Positions 7,457-20,238 of a stretch of DNA of 64,000 nucleotides are shown here, one piece after another. The number at the start of each line of letters is the position of its first letter. Positions within the stretch are counted from its first letter, which is position 1. The notes beneath the pieces were generated by a model, which worked only from the letters and a program-made list of their open reading frames with translations, made no database searches and was not told the DNA's origin. The stretch comes from Cyanobacteria bacterium M_surface_10_m2_179 (GTDB lineage Bacteria > Cyanobacteriota > Cyanobacteriia > PCC-6307 > Cyanobiaceae). The stretch is from positions 1 to 64,000 of the forward strand of contig VGPW01000002.1 of the NCBI GenBank assembly GCA_016882545.1, written 5' to 3'. The position numbers and the translations under genes are program-made.

Positions 7457-8611
7457 GTGTCCGATCAGGTCTGGCCGTGGTGGCCGCTGCTCCCCCTCTA
7501 TCCCTATGGCCGCCGCCGCACGCTGGTGCGCGAGCTGATTCCTGAGCAGCTCTGGAGCTTTGAGCAGCTGCAGGGGGTGTTCTATGTGGCCGTGCCCATC
7601 CGCATGACCGTGGCGCGGGTGCCCGGCGGCTTGCTGCTCTACGCGCCGGTGGCTCCCACAGCGGAGTTGCTCAAAGCTCTGCGGGATCTGGAGCAGCGCT
7701 ACGGGCCCGTGCGCAGCATCGTGCTGCCCACCGCCTCTGGCCTTGAGCACAAGGTGCCGGTACCGGCCATGGCCAGGGCTTGTCCCAAGGCGGAGGTGTG
7801 GGTCACCCCTGGCCAGTGGAGCTTCCCGCTGCAGCTGCCCCTGAGCTGGCTGGGCTTCCCGAGCCGCCGCACGCGCGTGCTGGGTGAGGACGGCTTTCCC
7901 CATGGCGAGGCCCTGAGCTGGCATTCCCTGGGGCCGATCGATCTGGGGCTGGGTCGCTTCCAGGAGCTGGCCTGCCTGCATCGGGCCAGCGGTGCCCTGC
8001 TGCTCACCGATGCCCTCGTGGCGATCAACCAGCAGCCACCGCAGCTGTTTGATCTCGATCCCACACCCCTGCTGTTCCACGCCCGCGACCGCGGTGATCA
8101 GGCCCTGCTCGACACGCCCGAGCTGCGCCTCAAGGGTTGGCAGCGGCTGGCCCTGTTCGCCTCCTATCTGAGGCCGGAAGCCTTGCAGGTGCCGAGCCTG
8201 GGAACCCTGCTGGCTCAGGCCTTTCAGCCCGGCTGCCGCACAGCACGGGCCTATTTCGGCCTCTACCCCTTCCACTGGCAAACCAGTTCCGCAGCGGCCT
8301 TTGCCGAGCTGCAGCCGGCTGCGGGTCAGTTGCGCATCGCGCCTGTGCTGGAGCGCCTGGTGTTTCCGCGCACCCAGGCGGCTGTGGTGGCCTGGTTGCG
8401 GGATCTGGCCCGGCTTGAGGGGCTGCGCTGGGTGGTGCCTGCTCACTACGAAGCGCCCGTGCCCTGCAATCCCCAGCAGATGGAGCAGCTCGCCGGTGCC
8501 CTGGCCCAACGCAACTGGGCGCCGGATCAAGGCAACTGGGCCTACCTGGCCGGCATCGACCGGCAGCTGTTGCGTTGGGGTGTGGTGCCGGATCGCCCCC
8601 GTGTGGGATAA
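7457..8611 (+). CDS. DUF4336 domain-containing protein
   Basis: GTG start; VSDQVWPWWPLLPLYPYGRRRTLVRELIPEQLWSFEQLQGVFYVAVPIRMTV is typical of cyanobacterial DUF4336. Confidence 0.82.
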   Translation: MSDQVWPWWPLLPLYPYGRRRTLVRELIPEQLWSFEQLQGVFYVAVPIRMTVARVPGGLLLYAPVAPTAELLKALRDLEQRYGPVRSIVLPTASGLEHKVPVPAMARACPKAEVWVTPGQWSFPLQLPLSWLGFPSRRTRVLGEDGFPHGEALSWHSLGPIDLGLGRFQELACLHRASGALLLTDALVAINQQPPQLFDLDPTPLLFHARDRGDQALLDTPELRLKGWQRLALFASYLRPEALQVPSLGTLLAQAFQPGCRTARAYFGLYPFHWQTSSAAAFAELQPAAGQLRIAPVLERLVFPRTQAAVVAWLRDLARLEGLRWVVPAHYEAPVPCNPQQMEQLAGALAQRNWAPDQGNWAYLAGIDRQLLRWGVVPDRPRVG

Positions 8612-8627
8612 GCGCTGGGATGGTCCC

Positions 8628-8969
8628 TTAGAGCTTCAGCTCACCGGGATCGGCTTCGGCGTCGGGGTATAGAGTGGTTTCCAATTCCATGCGCTGCTCC
8701 ATTTGGCGCAGGAAGTAACCGGTCATCATCGCGGAGGCCAGCAGGCCAGCCAGGTGATCACGGTTAGCGGTGATCTTCACATCGAAATGTTCACCGGGCA
8801 GCACGCCAAGCAATCCCTGCACGTTGTGGCGAATGATGTCCTGAATGTCGCCGCTGGCCGAACGGGCCACCCGCTGCAACACATCCGGAGATTGGTCCTG
8901 GAGGTATTGGATCAGTGAGTTGGAGCTGATCGCTTCGCTGTCGCTGGTCAGGAACTCCGGGTTAAACAT
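8628..8969 (-). CDS. DUF760 domain-containing protein
   Basis: MFNPEFLTSDSEAISSNSLIQYLQDQSPDVLQRVARSASGDIQDIIRHNVQGLLGVLPGEHFDVKITANRDHLAGLLASAMMTGYFLRQMEQRMELE. Confidence 0.88.
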   Translation of the reverse strand: MFNPEFLTSDSEAISSNSLIQYLQDQSPDVLQRVARSASGDIQDIIRHNVQGLLGVLPGEHFDVKITANRDHLAGLLASAMMTGYFLRQMEQRMELETTLYPDAEADPGELKL

Positions 8970-8998
8970 TCCGGTGTGCTCCGCGTCACGCCTGCACC

Positions 8999-9592
8999 CT
9001 ACCCCAGCTGTTCGTCTCGCTCGAGACCCGTGAGGTCGGAGAACCGAATCGGGCCTAGCCGGTTGAGGGGCCAGTAGCGGAACACGGCCGTGCCGATCAC
9101 CTCCTGCCGCGGCAGCGGACCCCACACATGGGAATCGAGGCTGGCGTTGCGGTTGTCCCCCAGCACCAGCAGGCTTCCCTCCGGCACGGTGATCGGGCCG
9201 AAGCGGTAGTCGATCGGTTCTGGGCGCCAGGGCTCGTTCACGGCCGCTCCGTTGCGCAGCAGCCGGCCATCGCGCACCTCCAGCTGTTCGCCCGGCTGGC
9301 CCACCACCCGCTTGATCAGAGCGGCGTTGGGGTCGTAGCCCGCCTCCACCAGTGCCGGCGGTGCGTGAAACACCACGATCGTGCCGTTGGGCAGGGGTTG
9401 CTGCTTCAGCTTGGGCCGCAGCTTCTCCACCAGGATCCGGTCCTGCAGCTCCAGGGTGGGCAGCATCGAGCCGGAGGGGATCCAGCGGGGTTCGATCACC
9501 CCCCAGCGCAATAGCAGGGCCACGGCCAGCCACAGCAGCAGCGAACGCCAGCCTTTAAGGGGAGAGGGCCCCGGTGGTGTCGCCTGCGTCAT
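8999..9592 (-). CDS. lepB: Signal peptidase I
   Basis: IPSGSMLPTL Ser motif, LIKRVVGQPGE Lys motif, LGDNRNASLDSHVWGP. Confidence 0.96.
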   Translation of the reverse strand: MTQATPPGPSPLKGWRSLLLWLAVALLLRWGVIEPRWIPSGSMLPTLELQDRILVEKLRPKLKQQPLPNGTIVVFHAPPALVEAGYDPNAALIKRVVGQPGEQLEVRDGRLLRNGAAVNEPWRPEPIDYRFGPITVPEGSLLVLGDNRNASLDSHVWGPLPRQEVIGTAVFRYWPLNRLGPIRFSDLTGLERDEQLG

Positions 9593-9631
9593 CGCCGCTG
9601 GTCGGTGAGCATGATCGCCACATCCTGATCA

Positions 9632-11473
9632 ATGGCCTTCGCGGTGCCCGCCACCCCCGCCCACGGCTCCAGCCCCGCTGCCAACCTGCGCGCGGCGCTG
9701 GTGCTGCTGCAGGCCCTGCGGGATCTGGGCCTGCGCCGGCTGGTGCTCTGCCCCGGCAGCCGCTCGGCGCCGCTGGCCGTGGCGGCGGGCCTGCTGGAGC
9801 GCCAGGGCCTGCAGTTGCTCACGGCGGTGGATGAGCGTTCGGCCGCCTTTCTGGCCGTGGGGCTGGGCCGCGCCGATGGCCTGCCGGCGGCGGTGGTCAC
9901 CACCTCCGGCACGGCAGTAGCCAACCTGCTGCCCGCCGTTGTGGAGGCGGATCACGGCGCGGTGCCCCTGCTGCTGCTCAGCGCTGATCGCCCCGAGCGC
10001 TTGAAGGGATGCGGTGCCAATCAAACGGTGAACCAGCAGCAGTTTCTGGCCCCCTGTTGCCGCTGGCTGGGCCTGGGCGATCCCGCCGGGTTGGCGGCCA
10101 TGGAGACCGCAGCGCTGCAGGCCCTGGCCGGCGAGGCCTGGCGCGCGGCCCTTGGGGTGCCCCTTGGGCCTGTGCATCTCAATCTTCCGATTGAGGAACC
10201 GCTGCACATCAGTGAAGCCGACCTGTTGGCGCTGATCGACGCGCCTCCCCCGGCCGTTGACCCGCTGCCGCTGCAGCCCGCTCCCGCAGTGGCCGCCGCC
10301 GCTGACCCCGATCTGATGTGGCTCGACCCCGATCGCCCTGGTGTGGTGGTGGTGGGGCCCTGGCGTGGACCGTCCGAGGCCCTGGCTCCCTTCGCCCAAG
10401 CCCTGCTGCGCTGGCAGCAGCGCAGCGCCTGGCCGGTGTTGGCGGATGCCCTATCAGGCCTGCGCGGCTGGCCTGGGCTGGCCTTGGTGCACGGCTACGA
10501 CCTGCTGCTGGCGGAGGGCCATCAGCTCCCTTCCGCACCCCAGCTGTTGCGCCTGGGCTCCATGCCCGCCAGCCGCCGGCTGCAGCAGTGGATCAGCGGA
10601 TGCGGCGGTGAGCAGCTGCTGATCACCGAGAACGACCCGCGCAACCTCGATGCCGGTGTGCCTGTGCGGTGGCGCAGCGCCTGTGGCCTGGCCAGTTGGC
10701 TCCATCAGCTGTTGCCGGAGCCAGCTTCAGCAATTGGAGATTCGCCATCACCCACCAACCTCGCCTGGGCCGAGCCTTGGTGGGCGGCCGATCGTCGTTT
10801 GCAGGAGCAACTCGATCAGCTGTGGCCTGCTGCCACCCCCACCCCCGCTCCCTGCTGCGAGCCGGCCCTGGCCCGTGCCCTGAGCCGTGCGCTGCCCGCA
10901 GGCTTGCTGTTGATGCTGGCCAGCAGCAGCCCCGTGCGCGATTGGGAGAGCTTTGCAGCGGCCGATGCGCCCCAGCGCCCGGTGTTCGGCTTTCGCGGCG
11001 CCTCCGGCATCGACGGCACTCTCTCGTTGGCGACGGGATTGGCCCTGGCCCACGGCCGGGCGGTGCTGCTCACCGGCGACCTGGCTCTCCTCCACGATGC
11101 CAACGGCTGGCTCTGGCAGCGCCAGTTGGCGGCTGCAGGCGCCTGCCTCACGGTGGTGCTGGTGGATAACGGCGGTGGCGGCATCTTTGAGCAGCTGCCG
11201 ATCCGGGCGGGTGCGGCCCTTGATTTCGAGCGCCTGTTCGCCATGCCCCAGGCCCTGGATCACTCGGCTCTGGCCACGGGCTACGGCATTCCCAGCCGGC
11301 GGCTGGAGCAGCTCAGCGACCTCGCGGCTGGCCTGGCCTGGGCGTGGCAGCAGCCGATGGCCTTGCTGCACTGCTGCACGGATCGCCAGGCCGATGCGCA
11401 GCTGCGCCACCAGCTGCGCCGCAGAATGGCCGCCGCGTGCACTGAGCCTGATGCCGGACACTCCTACCCCTGA
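9632..11473 (+). CDS. menD: 2-succinyl-5-enolpyruvyl-6-hydroxy-3-cyclohexene-1-carboxylate synthase
   Basis: [57 protein letters not shown]. Confidence 0.96.
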   Translation: MAFAVPATPAHGSSPAANLRAALVLLQALRDLGLRRLVLCPGSRSAPLAVAAGLLERQGLQLLTAVDERSAAFLAVGLGRADGLPAAVVTTSGTAVANLLPAVVEADHGAVPLLLLSADRPERLKGCGANQTVNQQQFLAPCCRWLGLGDPAGLAAMETAALQALAGEAWRAALGVPLGPVHLNLPIEEPLHISEADLLALIDAPPPAVDPLPLQPAPAVAAAADPDLMWLDPDRPGVVVVGPWRGPSEALAPFAQALLRWQQRSAWPVLADALSGLRGWPGLALVHGYDLLLAEGHQLPSAPQLLRLGSMPASRRLQQWISGCGGEQLLITENDPRNLDAGVPVRWRSACGLASWLHQLLPEPASAIGDSPSPTNLAWAEPWWAADRRLQEQLDQLWPAATPTPAPCCEPALARALSRALPAGLLLMLASSSPVRDWESFAAADAPQRPVFGFRGASGIDGTLSLATGLALAHGRAVLLTGDLALLHDANGWLWQRQLAAAGACLTVVLVDNGGGGIFEQLPIRAGAALDFERLFAMPQALDHSALATGYGIPSRRLEQLSDLAAGLAWAWQQPMALLHCCTDRQADAQLRHQLRRRMAAACTEPDAGHSYP

Positions 11474-12323
11474 GCAGGCGGGCGGGCCGGCGATCACCTG
11501 GCAACCCCAGGGCGCCTACAGCGACATCCTGTTTGATCTCAGCGATGAGGGCATCGCCAGGATCACGATCAACCGCCCCCACAAGCGCAACGCCTTTCGC
11601 CCCCAAACGGTGACGGAGCTGTTTGATGCGTTTTCCAGGGTGCGCGAGAACCCGCGCATCGGCGTGGTGCTGTTCACCGGGGCCGGCCCCGCCGCCGATG
11701 GGGGCTACGCCTTCTGCGCCGGCGGTGATCAGAGCGTGCGCGGTGATGGCGGCTATGTGGGCGACGACGGCCTGCCCCGGCTGAACGTGCTCGACCTGCA
11801 GCGGCTGATCCGCAGCCTGCCGAAGGTGGTGATTGCGTTGGTGGCCGGCTACGCGATCGGCGGCGGCCAGGTGCTGCATCTGCTCTGCGATCTCAGCCTG
11901 GCGGCAGACAACGCTGTGTTCGGTCAGACCGGCCCGAAGGTGGGCAGCTTTGATGGGGGCTTCGGGGCTGGCTACCTGGCTCGGCTGGTGGGCCAGCGCA
12001 AGGCCCGTGAAATCTGGTTTCTCTGCCGCCAATACGGTGCCGCCGACGCCCTGCAGATGGGCCTGGTGAATGCGCTGGTGCCGCTGTCGCAGCTGGAGGC
12101 CGAAGGGGTGCGTTGGGCCCGTGAGGTGCTGCAGCACAGCCCCACGGCCATCCGCTGCCTGAAGGCTGCCTTCAATGCCGAAACCGATGGCATGGCCGGC
12201 ATTCAGGAGTTGGCCGGTCAGGCCACACACCTCTTCTACCGAACCGATGAGGGCCAGGAGGGTCGCAATGCCTTCCTGGAGAAGCGCCCGCCTGATTTTT
12301 CCGATTCCCCCTGGCTGCCTTGA
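11451..12323 (+). CDS. menB: 1,4-dihydroxy-2-naphthoyl-CoA synthase
   Basis: [49 protein letters not shown]; overlaps the menD 3' end by 23 nt. Confidence 0.96.
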   Translation: MPDTPTPEQAGGPAITWQPQGAYSDILFDLSDEGIARITINRPHKRNAFRPQTVTELFDAFSRVRENPRIGVVLFTGAGPAADGGYAFCAGGDQSVRGDGGYVGDDGLPRLNVLDLQRLIRSLPKVVIALVAGYAIGGGQVLHLLCDLSLAADNAVFGQTGPKVGSFDGGFGAGYLARLVGQRKAREIWFLCRQYGAADALQMGLVNALVPLSQLEAEGVRWAREVLQHSPTAIRCLKAAFNAETDGMAGIQELAGQATHLFYRTDEGQEGRNAFLEKRPPDFSDSPWLP

Positions 12324-12327
12324 GCCC

Positions 12328-12975
12328 ATGGGCTGGCTAGCAGTTGGACAGCAAGCGGGTGATGTTGTGAGCGTTCATCGTTGGCCTGGCTGGATCCTGG
12401 GCACCGTTGCGGCCTCCCTGGCCGCTGCCGCAGCGCCGGCTCTGGCGCGCCAACCGGATCCGATTCCTCCACCGGCACCGCCGATCAGCGATGCGGTGGC
12501 CCTCAGCCGCATTCCCTCCGAGCTGATGGCTGATCCCGGTTTGCAGTTGGTGCTCGACCGGCGCACCCGTCAGCTGATGGTGCTCAAGGACGGCCGGCTG
12601 CTGCATCGCTACCCGGCGGCGGTGGGCACCGACGGCTGGGAGACTCCGGCCGGGCGCCATCAGGTGCTGGAGAAGGTGGCTCATCCGATCTGGGAGCATC
12701 CAGGTGACGGCCGCCAGGTGCCGTCCGGCGCCCAGAACCCGCTGGGATCACGCTGGATCGGTTTTTATCGCAACTGCACGCCGCGTCAGAACGCCTGGGA
12801 TGGCGAGCGCTATTTGAGCGTCGATGGCTGCACGGTTGCCGGCTTCCATGGCACACCCCACCGCTGGACCGTGGGCCGCGCCGTGTCCCATGGCTGCGTG
12901 CGTCTCTACGAGGAAAGCGTGCAGGAGGTGTTCGAGCTCGTGCAGATCGGCACACCAGTGACCGTGCTTCCGTGA
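12328..12975 (+). CDS. L,D-transpeptidase (YkuD) family protein
   Basis: Signal-like N-terminus; LVLDRRTRQLMVLKDGRLLHRYPAAVG; HGTPHRWTVGRAVSHGCVRLYEE catalytic motif. Confidence 0.9.
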   Translation: MGWLAVGQQAGDVVSVHRWPGWILGTVAASLAAAAAPALARQPDPIPPPAPPISDAVALSRIPSELMADPGLQLVLDRRTRQLMVLKDGRLLHRYPAAVGTDGWETPAGRHQVLEKVAHPIWEHPGDGRQVPSGAQNPLGSRWIGFYRNCTPRQNAWDGERYLSVDGCTVAGFHGTPHRWTVGRAVSHGCVRLYEESVQEVFELVQIGTPVTVLP

Positions 12976-13014
12976 ACCGCCCGTAGAGTTGCGCCCACGT
13001 TGTTCCGAACTCCC

Positions 13015-14550
13015 ATGCGGGTGCTGTTTGCTGCAGCCGAATGCGCCCCGATGGTGAAGGTGGGCGGCATGGGAGACGTGGTGGGCTCGTTGCCTCCGGC
13101 GCTCCAGAGCCTGGGCCACGATGTGCGCCTGATCATGCCGGGATATGGGCGTCTGTGGAGTCAGCTTGAGATCCCCACGGATCCGATCTGGCGCGGCCAC
13201 ACCATGGGCACCGATTTTGCGATCTACGAAATACGCCACCCCAGCAATGGTCTGCCCCTGTATCTGGTGGGCCATCCGGTGTTCGACCCTGAACGCATTT
13301 ATGGCGGCGAGGATGAGGACTGGCGCTTCACGTTCTTTGCCAGTGCAACCGCTGAGTTTGCCTGGAACCACTGGAAGCCCGAGATCCTTCATTGCCACGA
13401 CTGGCATACCGGCATGATCCCGGTGTGGATGCATCAGGACCCGGAGATCAGCACCGTGTTCACCATCCACAACCTTAAATATCAGGGTCCATGGCGTTGG
13501 AAACTCGACCGCATGACCTGGTGCCCCTGGTATATGCAGGGCGACCACACCATGGCGGCAGCGTTGCTCTATGCCGATCGTGTGAATGCGGTATCGCCCA
13601 CCTATGCCCAGGAGATTCGCACCTCTGAATACGGTGAAAAACTGGATGGCCTGCTGAATTTCGTTAGCGGCAAATTGCGCGGTATTCTGAATGGAATTGA
13701 TCAGGATGCCTGGAATCCAGCCACTGACTCCACCCTGCCCGCCACCTACAGCGCCAAGGATCTGAGCGGCAAAGCTGAATGCAAGCGCGTGCTGCAGGAG
13801 CGCATGGGTCTGGCGGTGAATCCCGACACCTACCTGATGGGTCTGGTGAGCCGCCTGGTGGATCAGAAAGGGGTGGACCTGCTGTTGCAGGTGGCTGATC
13901 GGGTGCTCGCCTACTCCGACACGCAATTCGTGGTGCTCGGTACCGGTGATCGCCACATCGAATCAGGGCTCTGGCAGATGGCGGCCCGCCATCCCGGCCG
14001 CTTCGCAGTGTTCCTCACCTACGACGATGCCCTGTCGCGGTTGATTTATGCCGGTAGCGATGCCTTCCTGATGCCCAGCCGCTTTGAGCCCTGCGGCATC
14101 AGCCAGCTGCTGGCGATGCGTTACGGCTCGGTGCCGGTGGTGCGTCGTGTGGGTGGCCTGGTGGACACCGTGCCTCCCCATGTGCCCAACGCCCACACGG
14201 GCACGGGCTTCTGCTTCGATCGCTACGACCCGCTCGACTTCTACACATCGATCGTGCGCTCTTGGGAGGCGTATCGCCATGGCGAGAGCTGGAGGGAGCT
14301 GCAACGCCGCGCCATGACCGCCGACTACAGCTGGGATCGCTCGGCCCTGGACTACGACCGGATGTACAAAGAGGTGAAGGGTGTGAAGGAGCCCACGCCC
14401 GACGCCAACGCCGTGGAGCAGTTCTCACAGGGCCAGGATGCTGACCCCAGCCTCAAGGGCCGGGCCCAGCCGCCTCAGGAGCAACCGGTGGGTGCCGCCT
14501 CAGCCCTGCGTAATCCCCTGTCGTTGCTGCGCCGTCGTGGCGGGGCGTGA
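13015..14550 (+). CDS. glgA: Glycogen synthase
   Basis: [56 protein letters not shown]. Confidence 0.97.
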   Translation: MRVLFAAAECAPMVKVGGMGDVVGSLPPALQSLGHDVRLIMPGYGRLWSQLEIPTDPIWRGHTMGTDFAIYEIRHPSNGLPLYLVGHPVFDPERIYGGEDEDWRFTFFASATAEFAWNHWKPEILHCHDWHTGMIPVWMHQDPEISTVFTIHNLKYQGPWRWKLDRMTWCPWYMQGDHTMAAALLYADRVNAVSPTYAQEIRTSEYGEKLDGLLNFVSGKLRGILNGIDQDAWNPATDSTLPATYSAKDLSGKAECKRVLQERMGLAVNPDTYLMGLVSRLVDQKGVDLLLQVADRVLAYSDTQFVVLGTGDRHIESGLWQMAARHPGRFAVFLTYDDALSRLIYAGSDAFLMPSRFEPCGISQLLAMRYGSVPVVRRVGGLVDTVPPHVPNAHTGTGFCFDRYDPLDFYTSIVRSWEAYRHGESWRELQRRAMTADYSWDRSALDYDRMYKEVKGVKEPTPDANAVEQFSQGQDADPSLKGRAQPPQEQPVGAASALRNPLSLLRRRGGA

Positions 14551-15275
14551 TCCAGCGGCCTGAGTCCCGCGATCTGCCGGCTGCCTACCGCAGTCCCTGG
14601 ACCACCCTGGGCGAGAACCTCCAGGCCGTGCTCGCCGACACAGGACTGCGAACCCGGGAGTTGTGGCGCCGCAACGGCCAAGGCAGCCTCTGGCGCCCTG
14701 CTTGGTGGCCGGTGGATCTGGCGCCGCTGTTCTGGCCGTTGTTGGTTGGTGCGGCGCTCGCCCTTCTGGCGGCCGCCCTCGGCAGCATCATTGTTCTCGG
14801 CCGTGGAGCTGCCCCTCCGCAGCCGCAGATACCAGCGGAGCACTCTGTTGTTCCGCTCGAGCTGCCGTCCACCCCTGAGCAACCACCCCCACGAGCCGAG
14901 CTCGAGCCCGTGCCCTTAGCCGTATCTCCAGCCGCACCTCCAGTCGAGCCACCGCCTGATGGCTCAGTGACGCTGGATGCACCAGAGGAGGAGCTTGATC
15001 CTCTGGCTGCCTTGCTCACGCGGTCGGGGGCCGATGGTTTGTTGCTGGGGGCGCAAGCCCGATCGGATCAGCTCACCTTGGTGCTGCAGGTGTCTCCCGC
15101 CTACGGCCAGGGCTCCCGCGCTGAGCAGCAGCAACGTGCTGATCGCTGGCAGCAGTGGGCCTTCGAGCTTGGCTACGACCACCTCGAGCTGCGCGATTCC
15201 CGTGCTGGCCTCATCGCCAGGGATGCCCTGGTTGGCAGCGGCATGATCGTGCTCACACCATCGCCCCGCCCCTGA
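14547..15275 (+). CDS. Hypothetical protein, single TM with proline-rich linker
   Basis: Open ORF overlapping glgA by 4 nt; TM then P/E-rich segment and soluble C-terminal domain. Confidence 0.65.
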   Translation: MIQRPESRDLPAAYRSPWTTLGENLQAVLADTGLRTRELWRRNGQGSLWRPAWWPVDLAPLFWPLLVGAALALLAAALGSIIVLGRGAAPPQPQIPAEHSVVPLELPSTPEQPPPRAELEPVPLAVSPAAPPVEPPPDGSVTLDAPEEELDPLAALLTRSGADGLLLGAQARSDQLTLVLQVSPAYGQGSRAEQQQRADRWQQWAFELGYDHLELRDSRAGLIARDALVGSGMIVLTPSPRP

Positions 15276-15279
15276 ACCC

Positions 15280-16638
15280 ATGCAGCTCGGTGCCTTGATT
15301 GCCTGTTGGGGAGATCCGTTGGGCAGTCGCGATCCGATCGACCCCAACACCCCGGTGGGCGCCATCTGCACCGATAGCCGCGCCTTGGCCGTTGGACAGT
15401 TGTTTATTGCGCTGGTGGGGGAGCGTTTTGACGGCCACGCCTTCCTGCCCCAGGCCGCTGCTGCAGGCGCTCAGGCTGCGGTGGTGCAACGCGGGCGCGT
15501 GGGCGAGGTGCCCGCCGGACTGCTCCATTGGGTTGTCGATGACACCCTCTACGCCTACCAACAGCTGGCGGCGTTTCACCGGCAATCACTACTCGCTCCG
15601 GTTGTTGCGGTCACCGGTTCGGCGGGGAAAACCACCACCCGTGAGTTGATCCGTGCTGCCCTGGCGCCCCTGGGCCCCGTTGTGGCCAGCAGTGGCAACG
15701 AAAACAACGACATTGGCGTGCCCCTCACGCTGTTCAAGGCCGACGCCGCCACCAAGGCGTTGGTGGTGGAGATGGGCATGCGCGGTCTTGGCGAGATCGA
15801 GCGTCTCAGTCACTGCACAGCGCCGGATGTGGCGGTGATCACCAACATCGGCACCGCCCATATCGGCCGTCTCGGTAGCCGCGAAGCGATTGCCACCGCC
15901 AAGTGCGAAATCACGGCTTCCCTCAAACCCGATGGATTGCTAGTGATCCCAGCCGGTGATCCCCTGCTGGAAGCCGCTGTGGCTCAGGTGTGGTCGGGGC
16001 GGGTCTGTCGCGTGGCGCTCGGCGTTGATGAAGGTTCTGGCCAGGCCGATCTCCTCGGCGATTGGGAGCCTGAGGGGCAGCACCTGGTGGTGAACGGTGC
16101 CCAGATCCAGCTTCCGCTCTCCGGCCGCCACAACGCCCGCAATGTCTTGCTGGCCTATGCCGTGGCCCAAGAGCTCGAGGTGCCGTTGCCGGCCCTTCAG
16201 CAGTTGCAGGTGGAGGTGCCCGGCGGTCGCAACCGCAAACTGCAGCTCGGTGGCCTCACCCTGCTGGATGAGACCTACAACGCCTCGCCTGAAGCCGTGT
16301 TGGCAGCCCTCGATCTGCTCGCGGCACAGCCTGGCCGCCGTTTCGCTGTGCTCGGCACCATGCTCGAACTGGGGGATCAGAGCCTGGCGCTGCATCGTCA
16401 AGTGGCCGAGCGCGCCGCGGCATTGGCCCTCGATGGCCTGGTGGTGGTGAGCAGCGACCCCGAGGCAACGGCCATGGCAAACGCTGCCGCGGCCATTCCT
16501 CGCTTGGCGGTGGTGGGGGAACCCCAGCTGGCGGCCAAACCGCTGACCCAGTGGCTTCAGGCTGGAGACGTGTTGTTGCTGAAAGCCAGCCGCGGCGTGG
16601 GCCTGGAGCGGTTGATTCCTCTGCTGCCCTCCGTTTAG
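15280..16638 (+). CDS. murF: UDP-N-acetylmuramoyl-tripeptide--D-alanyl-D-alanine ligase
   Basis: [43 protein letters not shown]. Confidence 0.96.
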   Translation: MQLGALIACWGDPLGSRDPIDPNTPVGAICTDSRALAVGQLFIALVGERFDGHAFLPQAAAAGAQAAVVQRGRVGEVPAGLLHWVVDDTLYAYQQLAAFHRQSLLAPVVAVTGSAGKTTTRELIRAALAPLGPVVASSGNENNDIGVPLTLFKADAATKALVVEMGMRGLGEIERLSHCTAPDVAVITNIGTAHIGRLGSREAIATAKCEITASLKPDGLLVIPAGDPLLEAAVAQVWSGRVCRVALGVDEGSGQADLLGDWEPEGQHLVVNGAQIQLPLSGRHNARNVLLAYAVAQELEVPLPALQQLQVEVPGGRNRKLQLGGLTLLDETYNASPEAVLAALDLLAAQPGRRFAVLGTMLELGDQSLALHRQVAERAAALALDGLVVVSSDPEATAMANAAAAIPRLAVVGEPQLAAKPLTQWLQAGDVLLLKASRGVGLERLIPLLPSV

Positions 16639-17984
16639 GAGGCCTGCTGCCAGTTTTCCTTCACCAGTTGCTTGGCGCGTCCCAGGGCTAAGGCTCCGCT
16701 GGGGACATCTTTGGTGAGGGTGGAGCCGGCGCCGACAGTCACGTTGGCTCCCAGCTCAATTGGCGCCACCAGAACGCTGTTGGCGCCCGTTTTGCTGCCT
16801 GCGCCGATCACGGTGCGGTGTTTGTTCACACCGTCGTAATTGGCTGTGATCGTGCCCGCACCCACATTCACCTGCGCTCCCAACTCGGCATCGCCGATGT
16901 AGCTGAGGTGGTTCACCTTGCAGCCCTGCGCCAGGGTGCTGTTCTTGATTTCCACGAAATTGCCAACGCGGCACCCAGTGCCGAGCTCAGCTCCGGGGCG
17001 CAGCTGGGCAAAGGGGCCGATGGCGCAGCCGCTGGCCACCTGGGCCTCGCGCACCACGGAGTAGACAATCTCCACGTCATCGCCGATTTGCGCGTTGTCG
17101 ATCAGGGTGCCGGGTCCGATCCGGCACCCACTGCCGATCACACTGTCGCCTCGGAAGTGGCACTGGGGCTCCACCAGCACGTCCCGTCCGAAGCGGGTCC
17201 CTTCGCTGAGAGTGCAGCTGGACGGATCCACAAAGCTCACCCCCTCCGCCATCCAGTGGCGCCGAAGCCGCTCCTGGATCACCGCCTCACACTGCGACAG
17301 CTGCAGGCGGTCGTTGATGCCGTTGATCTCATCGGCATCCGCCACCTCCAGGTGCTTCGCGGGAGCGAGCATCGCCACGGTGTCGGTGAGGTAGAGCTCG
17401 CCCTGGTCGTTATCGGTGCTCAGGGTTGGCAGCACCTCAGCCAGGCGGCGCCAGTTGAAGCAGTAGATCCCCGCATTGATCAGGTTGTTGCTCCGTTGGG
17501 CCTCACTGCAATCGCGGTGCTCCACGATCGCCGACACACTCCCTTCTGCGTCGGCAACCACGCGTCCATAGCCAGTGGGGTCGCTCAGCCTGGCGGTGAG
17601 CAGGGTGACTGCGGCACCGCTGGCGCGGTGCTCGGCCAGCAGGTCGGCGATGGTTTGCTCACGCAACAGCGGCACATCGCCATTGAGCACCAGCAGCTCG
17701 CCATCGAAGTTGCCCAGGGGCTCCAGCAGTTGCTGCACGGCATGCCCGGTGCCGTTCTGGGGCTGCTGAAGCACAAACTCGAGCCCCTGCAGATGGGCTA
17801 GCGACTGCTCCACCCGCTCCGCCTGGTGACCCACAATCAACACCTGCCGCTCGGGCGCGAGGTTGCGGCAGCTGGCCAACACCCGCTCCACCAGCGTTGC
17901 TCCCGCCAGCGGTTGCAGCACTTTCGGCAGATCGCTCTTCATGCGCGTGCCCTTCCCGGCGGCCAACACGGCAACGGCGAGCAT
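16635..17984 (-). CDS. glmU: Bifunctional GlcNAc-1-P uridyltransferase / GlcN-1-P acetyltransferase
   Basis: [28 protein letters not shown]; hexapeptide repeats; [21 protein letters not shown]. Confidence 0.97.
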   Translation of the reverse strand: MLAVAVLAAGKGTRMKSDLPKVLQPLAGATLVERVLASCRNLAPERQVLIVGHQAERVEQSLAHLQGLEFVLQQPQNGTGHAVQQLLEPLGNFDGELLVLNGDVPLLREQTIADLLAEHRASGAAVTLLTARLSDPTGYGRVVADAEGSVSAIVEHRDCSEAQRSNNLINAGIYCFNWRRLAEVLPTLSTDNDQGELYLTDTVAMLAPAKHLEVADADEINGINDRLQLSQCEAVIQERLRRHWMAEGVSFVDPSSCTLSEGTRFGRDVLVEPQCHFRGDSVIGSGCRIGPGTLIDNAQIGDDVEIVYSVVREAQVASGCAIGPFAQLRPGAELGTGCRVGNFVEIKNSTLAQGCKVNHLSYIGDAELGAQVNVGAGTITANYDGVNKHRTVIGAGSKTGANSVLVAPIELGANVTVGAGSTLTKDVPSGALALGRAKQLVKENWQQAS

Positions 17985-18012
17985 CAGCGGATCGGCAGCA
18001 CTGGCCGGGAAT

Positions 18013-18918
18013 CTACTGGTGGTTGCTGCTGCACAATCCCCAGCGGCGGCGCCAGGCTCCTGTGGCTTCCGCACCGCCCTCCTGCATCGCGAGGGCCTGG
18101 CTCTGTTGGCGTTGGCGCAGGATCGCAGCGCGGTCGGCGGTGCCGGTTGGGTCGCGATAGGGCGCGGCGGCGTTGGTGCGCAGGTGCTCCTCCTCCATGG
18201 GCCCGAGCGCGCGCAGGCCTGCTTGCTGGGTGAGCGGGCTCGGGCTCGCGGCGGTGCCCCCGCTCCAGTCGTGGGGTTGCAGCGCCAGGCCCGAAGGCGC
18301 GTCGATGCTGGCAATCTCCAACCCCGCCAAGCGCAGCGCCGCCCGGATGGCAGCGGCACTGCAGTAGGTGAGCAGCCGCCCCTGGGGCGCCAGCAATCGG
18401 GCCAGTCCCGCCAGGAATTCCACGCTCCACAGCTGCGGGCAGCGGCTCGGCGAGAAGGCATCCATCAACACCAGATCCACCTGCCCGGCCTGCGCGTTCA
18501 CCAGCTCAGGCAGGCGGGCGCGCGCATCGCCCCAGAGCATGCGCTCGGAGGCGCACAGCTGCGTCAGCTGCTCCGCTGTGCCCGGCAGCCACTGGTTACG
18601 GAACTGCTCATCTGCCAAAGCCAGCTGCAGGGGCTCTGGATCAAGCTCCAGGCCCCACCAGCTCAGGTTGAGACCTCGCGTTTGCAGTGCTTCCAGCAGC
18701 GCTGCGGTGTTCGAGCCGGTTCCCACGCACACATCCACCACACGGACGGTGCTGCCGGCCGACCAGCGCTTCAGGCCCGCCGGCGCCACAAATTTCCTGC
18801 GGGCTTCCTCCAACGCGCCGAGGCCGCTGTGAAAGCCTTCGCCAACCTCGCGGCTGAACAGGCTGAAGCTGCCGTCGGCGGTGCGCCGCGCCTCAAGCCT
18901 GGAGCCGCTCGAGGTCAT
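18013..18918 (-). CDS. MnmD/MnmC-like SAM-dependent tRNA methyltransferase
   Basis: [70 protein letters not shown]. Confidence 0.85.
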   Translation of the reverse strand: MTSSGSRLEARRTADGSFSLFSREVGEGFHSGLGALEEARRKFVAPAGLKRWSAGSTVRVVDVCVGTGSNTAALLEALQTRGLNLSWWGLELDPEPLQLALADEQFRNQWLPGTAEQLTQLCASERMLWGDARARLPELVNAQAGQVDLVLMDAFSPSRCPQLWSVEFLAGLARLLAPQGRLLTYCSAAAIRAALRLAGLEIASIDAPSGLALQPHDWSGGTAASPSPLTQQAGLRALGPMEEEHLRTNAAAPYRDPTGTADRAAILRQRQQSQALAMQEGGAEATGAWRRRWGLCSSNHQ

Positions 18919-20200
18919 CCCAGAAGGTGGGGTAGGAGACGGCGGCGGCCCCAGGCCGGTGCAGCTGGGTGCTGCCGCTGGCGATCTGGGCCGCCACCGC
19001 CAGGCTCATCGCCACGCGGTGGTCGGTTTCGCTGTCCACGCTGGCGCCCCGCAGCTGCACGCCCCCCTGGATGGTCATGCCATCGGCGAATTCTTCGATC
19101 TGAGCGCCCATGGCGCCGAGTTGGCGGGCCATCACCGCCAGGCGATCGGTTTCCTTCACCCGCAACTCCTCGGCACCGCTGACGCGGCTCACACCCTTGG
19201 CGCAGCAAGCCGCCACCGCCAGCACCGGGATTTCATCCACTAACCGCGGGATCAGGGCTGCGTCGATGGCAAAGGCCTGCAGTGGCCCATGGGTGACACG
19301 CAGATCGCCCACCGGTTCGCCGGCGACATCGCGCTGGTTGAGCACCTCAATCCGTGCTCCCATCTGCTCCAGCACATCGAGGATGCCAGTGCGGCTGGGG
19401 TTGAGGCCCACGTTCTCCACCGTGAGATCCGCGCCGGGGGTGATCGCTCCGGCCACCAGCCAAAAGGCGGCGGAGCTGATGTCGCCCGGCACCACCACGC
19501 TCTGGCCGCGCAGGCTGGATCCCGGTGTCACGGTTACTTCGGTTTGACCGGGACCCCCCACCGTGAGCTGCGCCCCGAAGGCGCGCAGCATGCGCTCGCT
19601 GTGGTCGCGGCTCTGCACCGGCTCGATCACGGTGGTGGATCCGCTGGCGGTGAGCGCCGCCAGCAGGATGGCGCTTTTCACCTGAGCTGACGCCACCGGC
19701 GTGCGGATGGTGGTGCCGCGCAGGGCCTGGCCCTGGATCGCCAGCGGGGCCAGGTTGCCGCCGCTGCGGCCGGCAATGGTGGCGCCCATCTCGGCCAGGG
19801 GGCCGCCCACCCGTTTCATCGGCCGCCTGCGCAGGGAGTCGTCGCCGCTCAACACAAAGTGACGTCCGCTGCGACCCGCCAGCAGCCCCAGCATCAGCCG
19901 CATCGTGGTGCCGGAGTTGCCGCAATCGAGCACACACTCTGGCTCCTGGAAGCCATCAAGGCCTACGCCCTCCACGATCACGGTTTGCCCCGCCTCAATC
20001 GGCGACACCTGCACCCCCATCGCCCGCAGGCAGGCAGCGGTGCTGAGGGGGTCTTCGGCGGGCAGCAGGCCTTCGATCCGCGTGGTGCCCTCGGCGATGG
20101 CCCCAAACAGCAAGGAGCGATGCGAGATCGACTTGTCACCCGGCACCCGCACCGTGCCCCGGAGGCTGCGGCCGGCGGTGGTTCCCAGGGCAAGCGGCAT
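18893..20200 (-). CDS. aroA: 3-phosphoshikimate 1-carboxyvinyltransferase (EPSP synthase)
   Basis: [49 protein letters not shown]. Confidence 0.97.
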   Translation of the reverse strand: MPLALGTTAGRSLRGTVRVPGDKSISHRSLLFGAIAEGTTRIEGLLPAEDPLSTAACLRAMGVQVSPIEAGQTVIVEGVGLDGFQEPECVLDCGNSGTTMRLMLGLLAGRSGRHFVLSGDDSLRRRPMKRVGGPLAEMGATIAGRSGGNLAPLAIQGQALRGTTIRTPVASAQVKSAILLAALTASGSTTVIEPVQSRDHSERMLRAFGAQLTVGGPGQTEVTVTPGSSLRGQSVVVPGDISSAAFWLVAGAITPGADLTVENVGLNPSRTGILDVLEQMGARIEVLNQRDVAGEPVGDLRVTHGPLQAFAIDAALIPRLVDEIPVLAVAACCAKGVSRVSGAEELRVKETDRLAVMARQLGAMGAQIEEFADGMTIQGGVQLRGASVDSETDHRVAMSLAVAAQIASGSTQLHRPGAAAVSYPTFWDDLERLQA

Positions 20201-20238
20201 GGACGGTGGTTGGAGTGCAGCGAGCGTAGGCACAGCCC

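Noticed and set aside
17985-18461. N-terminal 159-residue extension of the glmU ORF
   Set aside because: Extension is Arg/Ala/Pro-rich out-of-frame translation of the MnmD-like gene; GlmU begins at [15 protein letters not shown] (17984).
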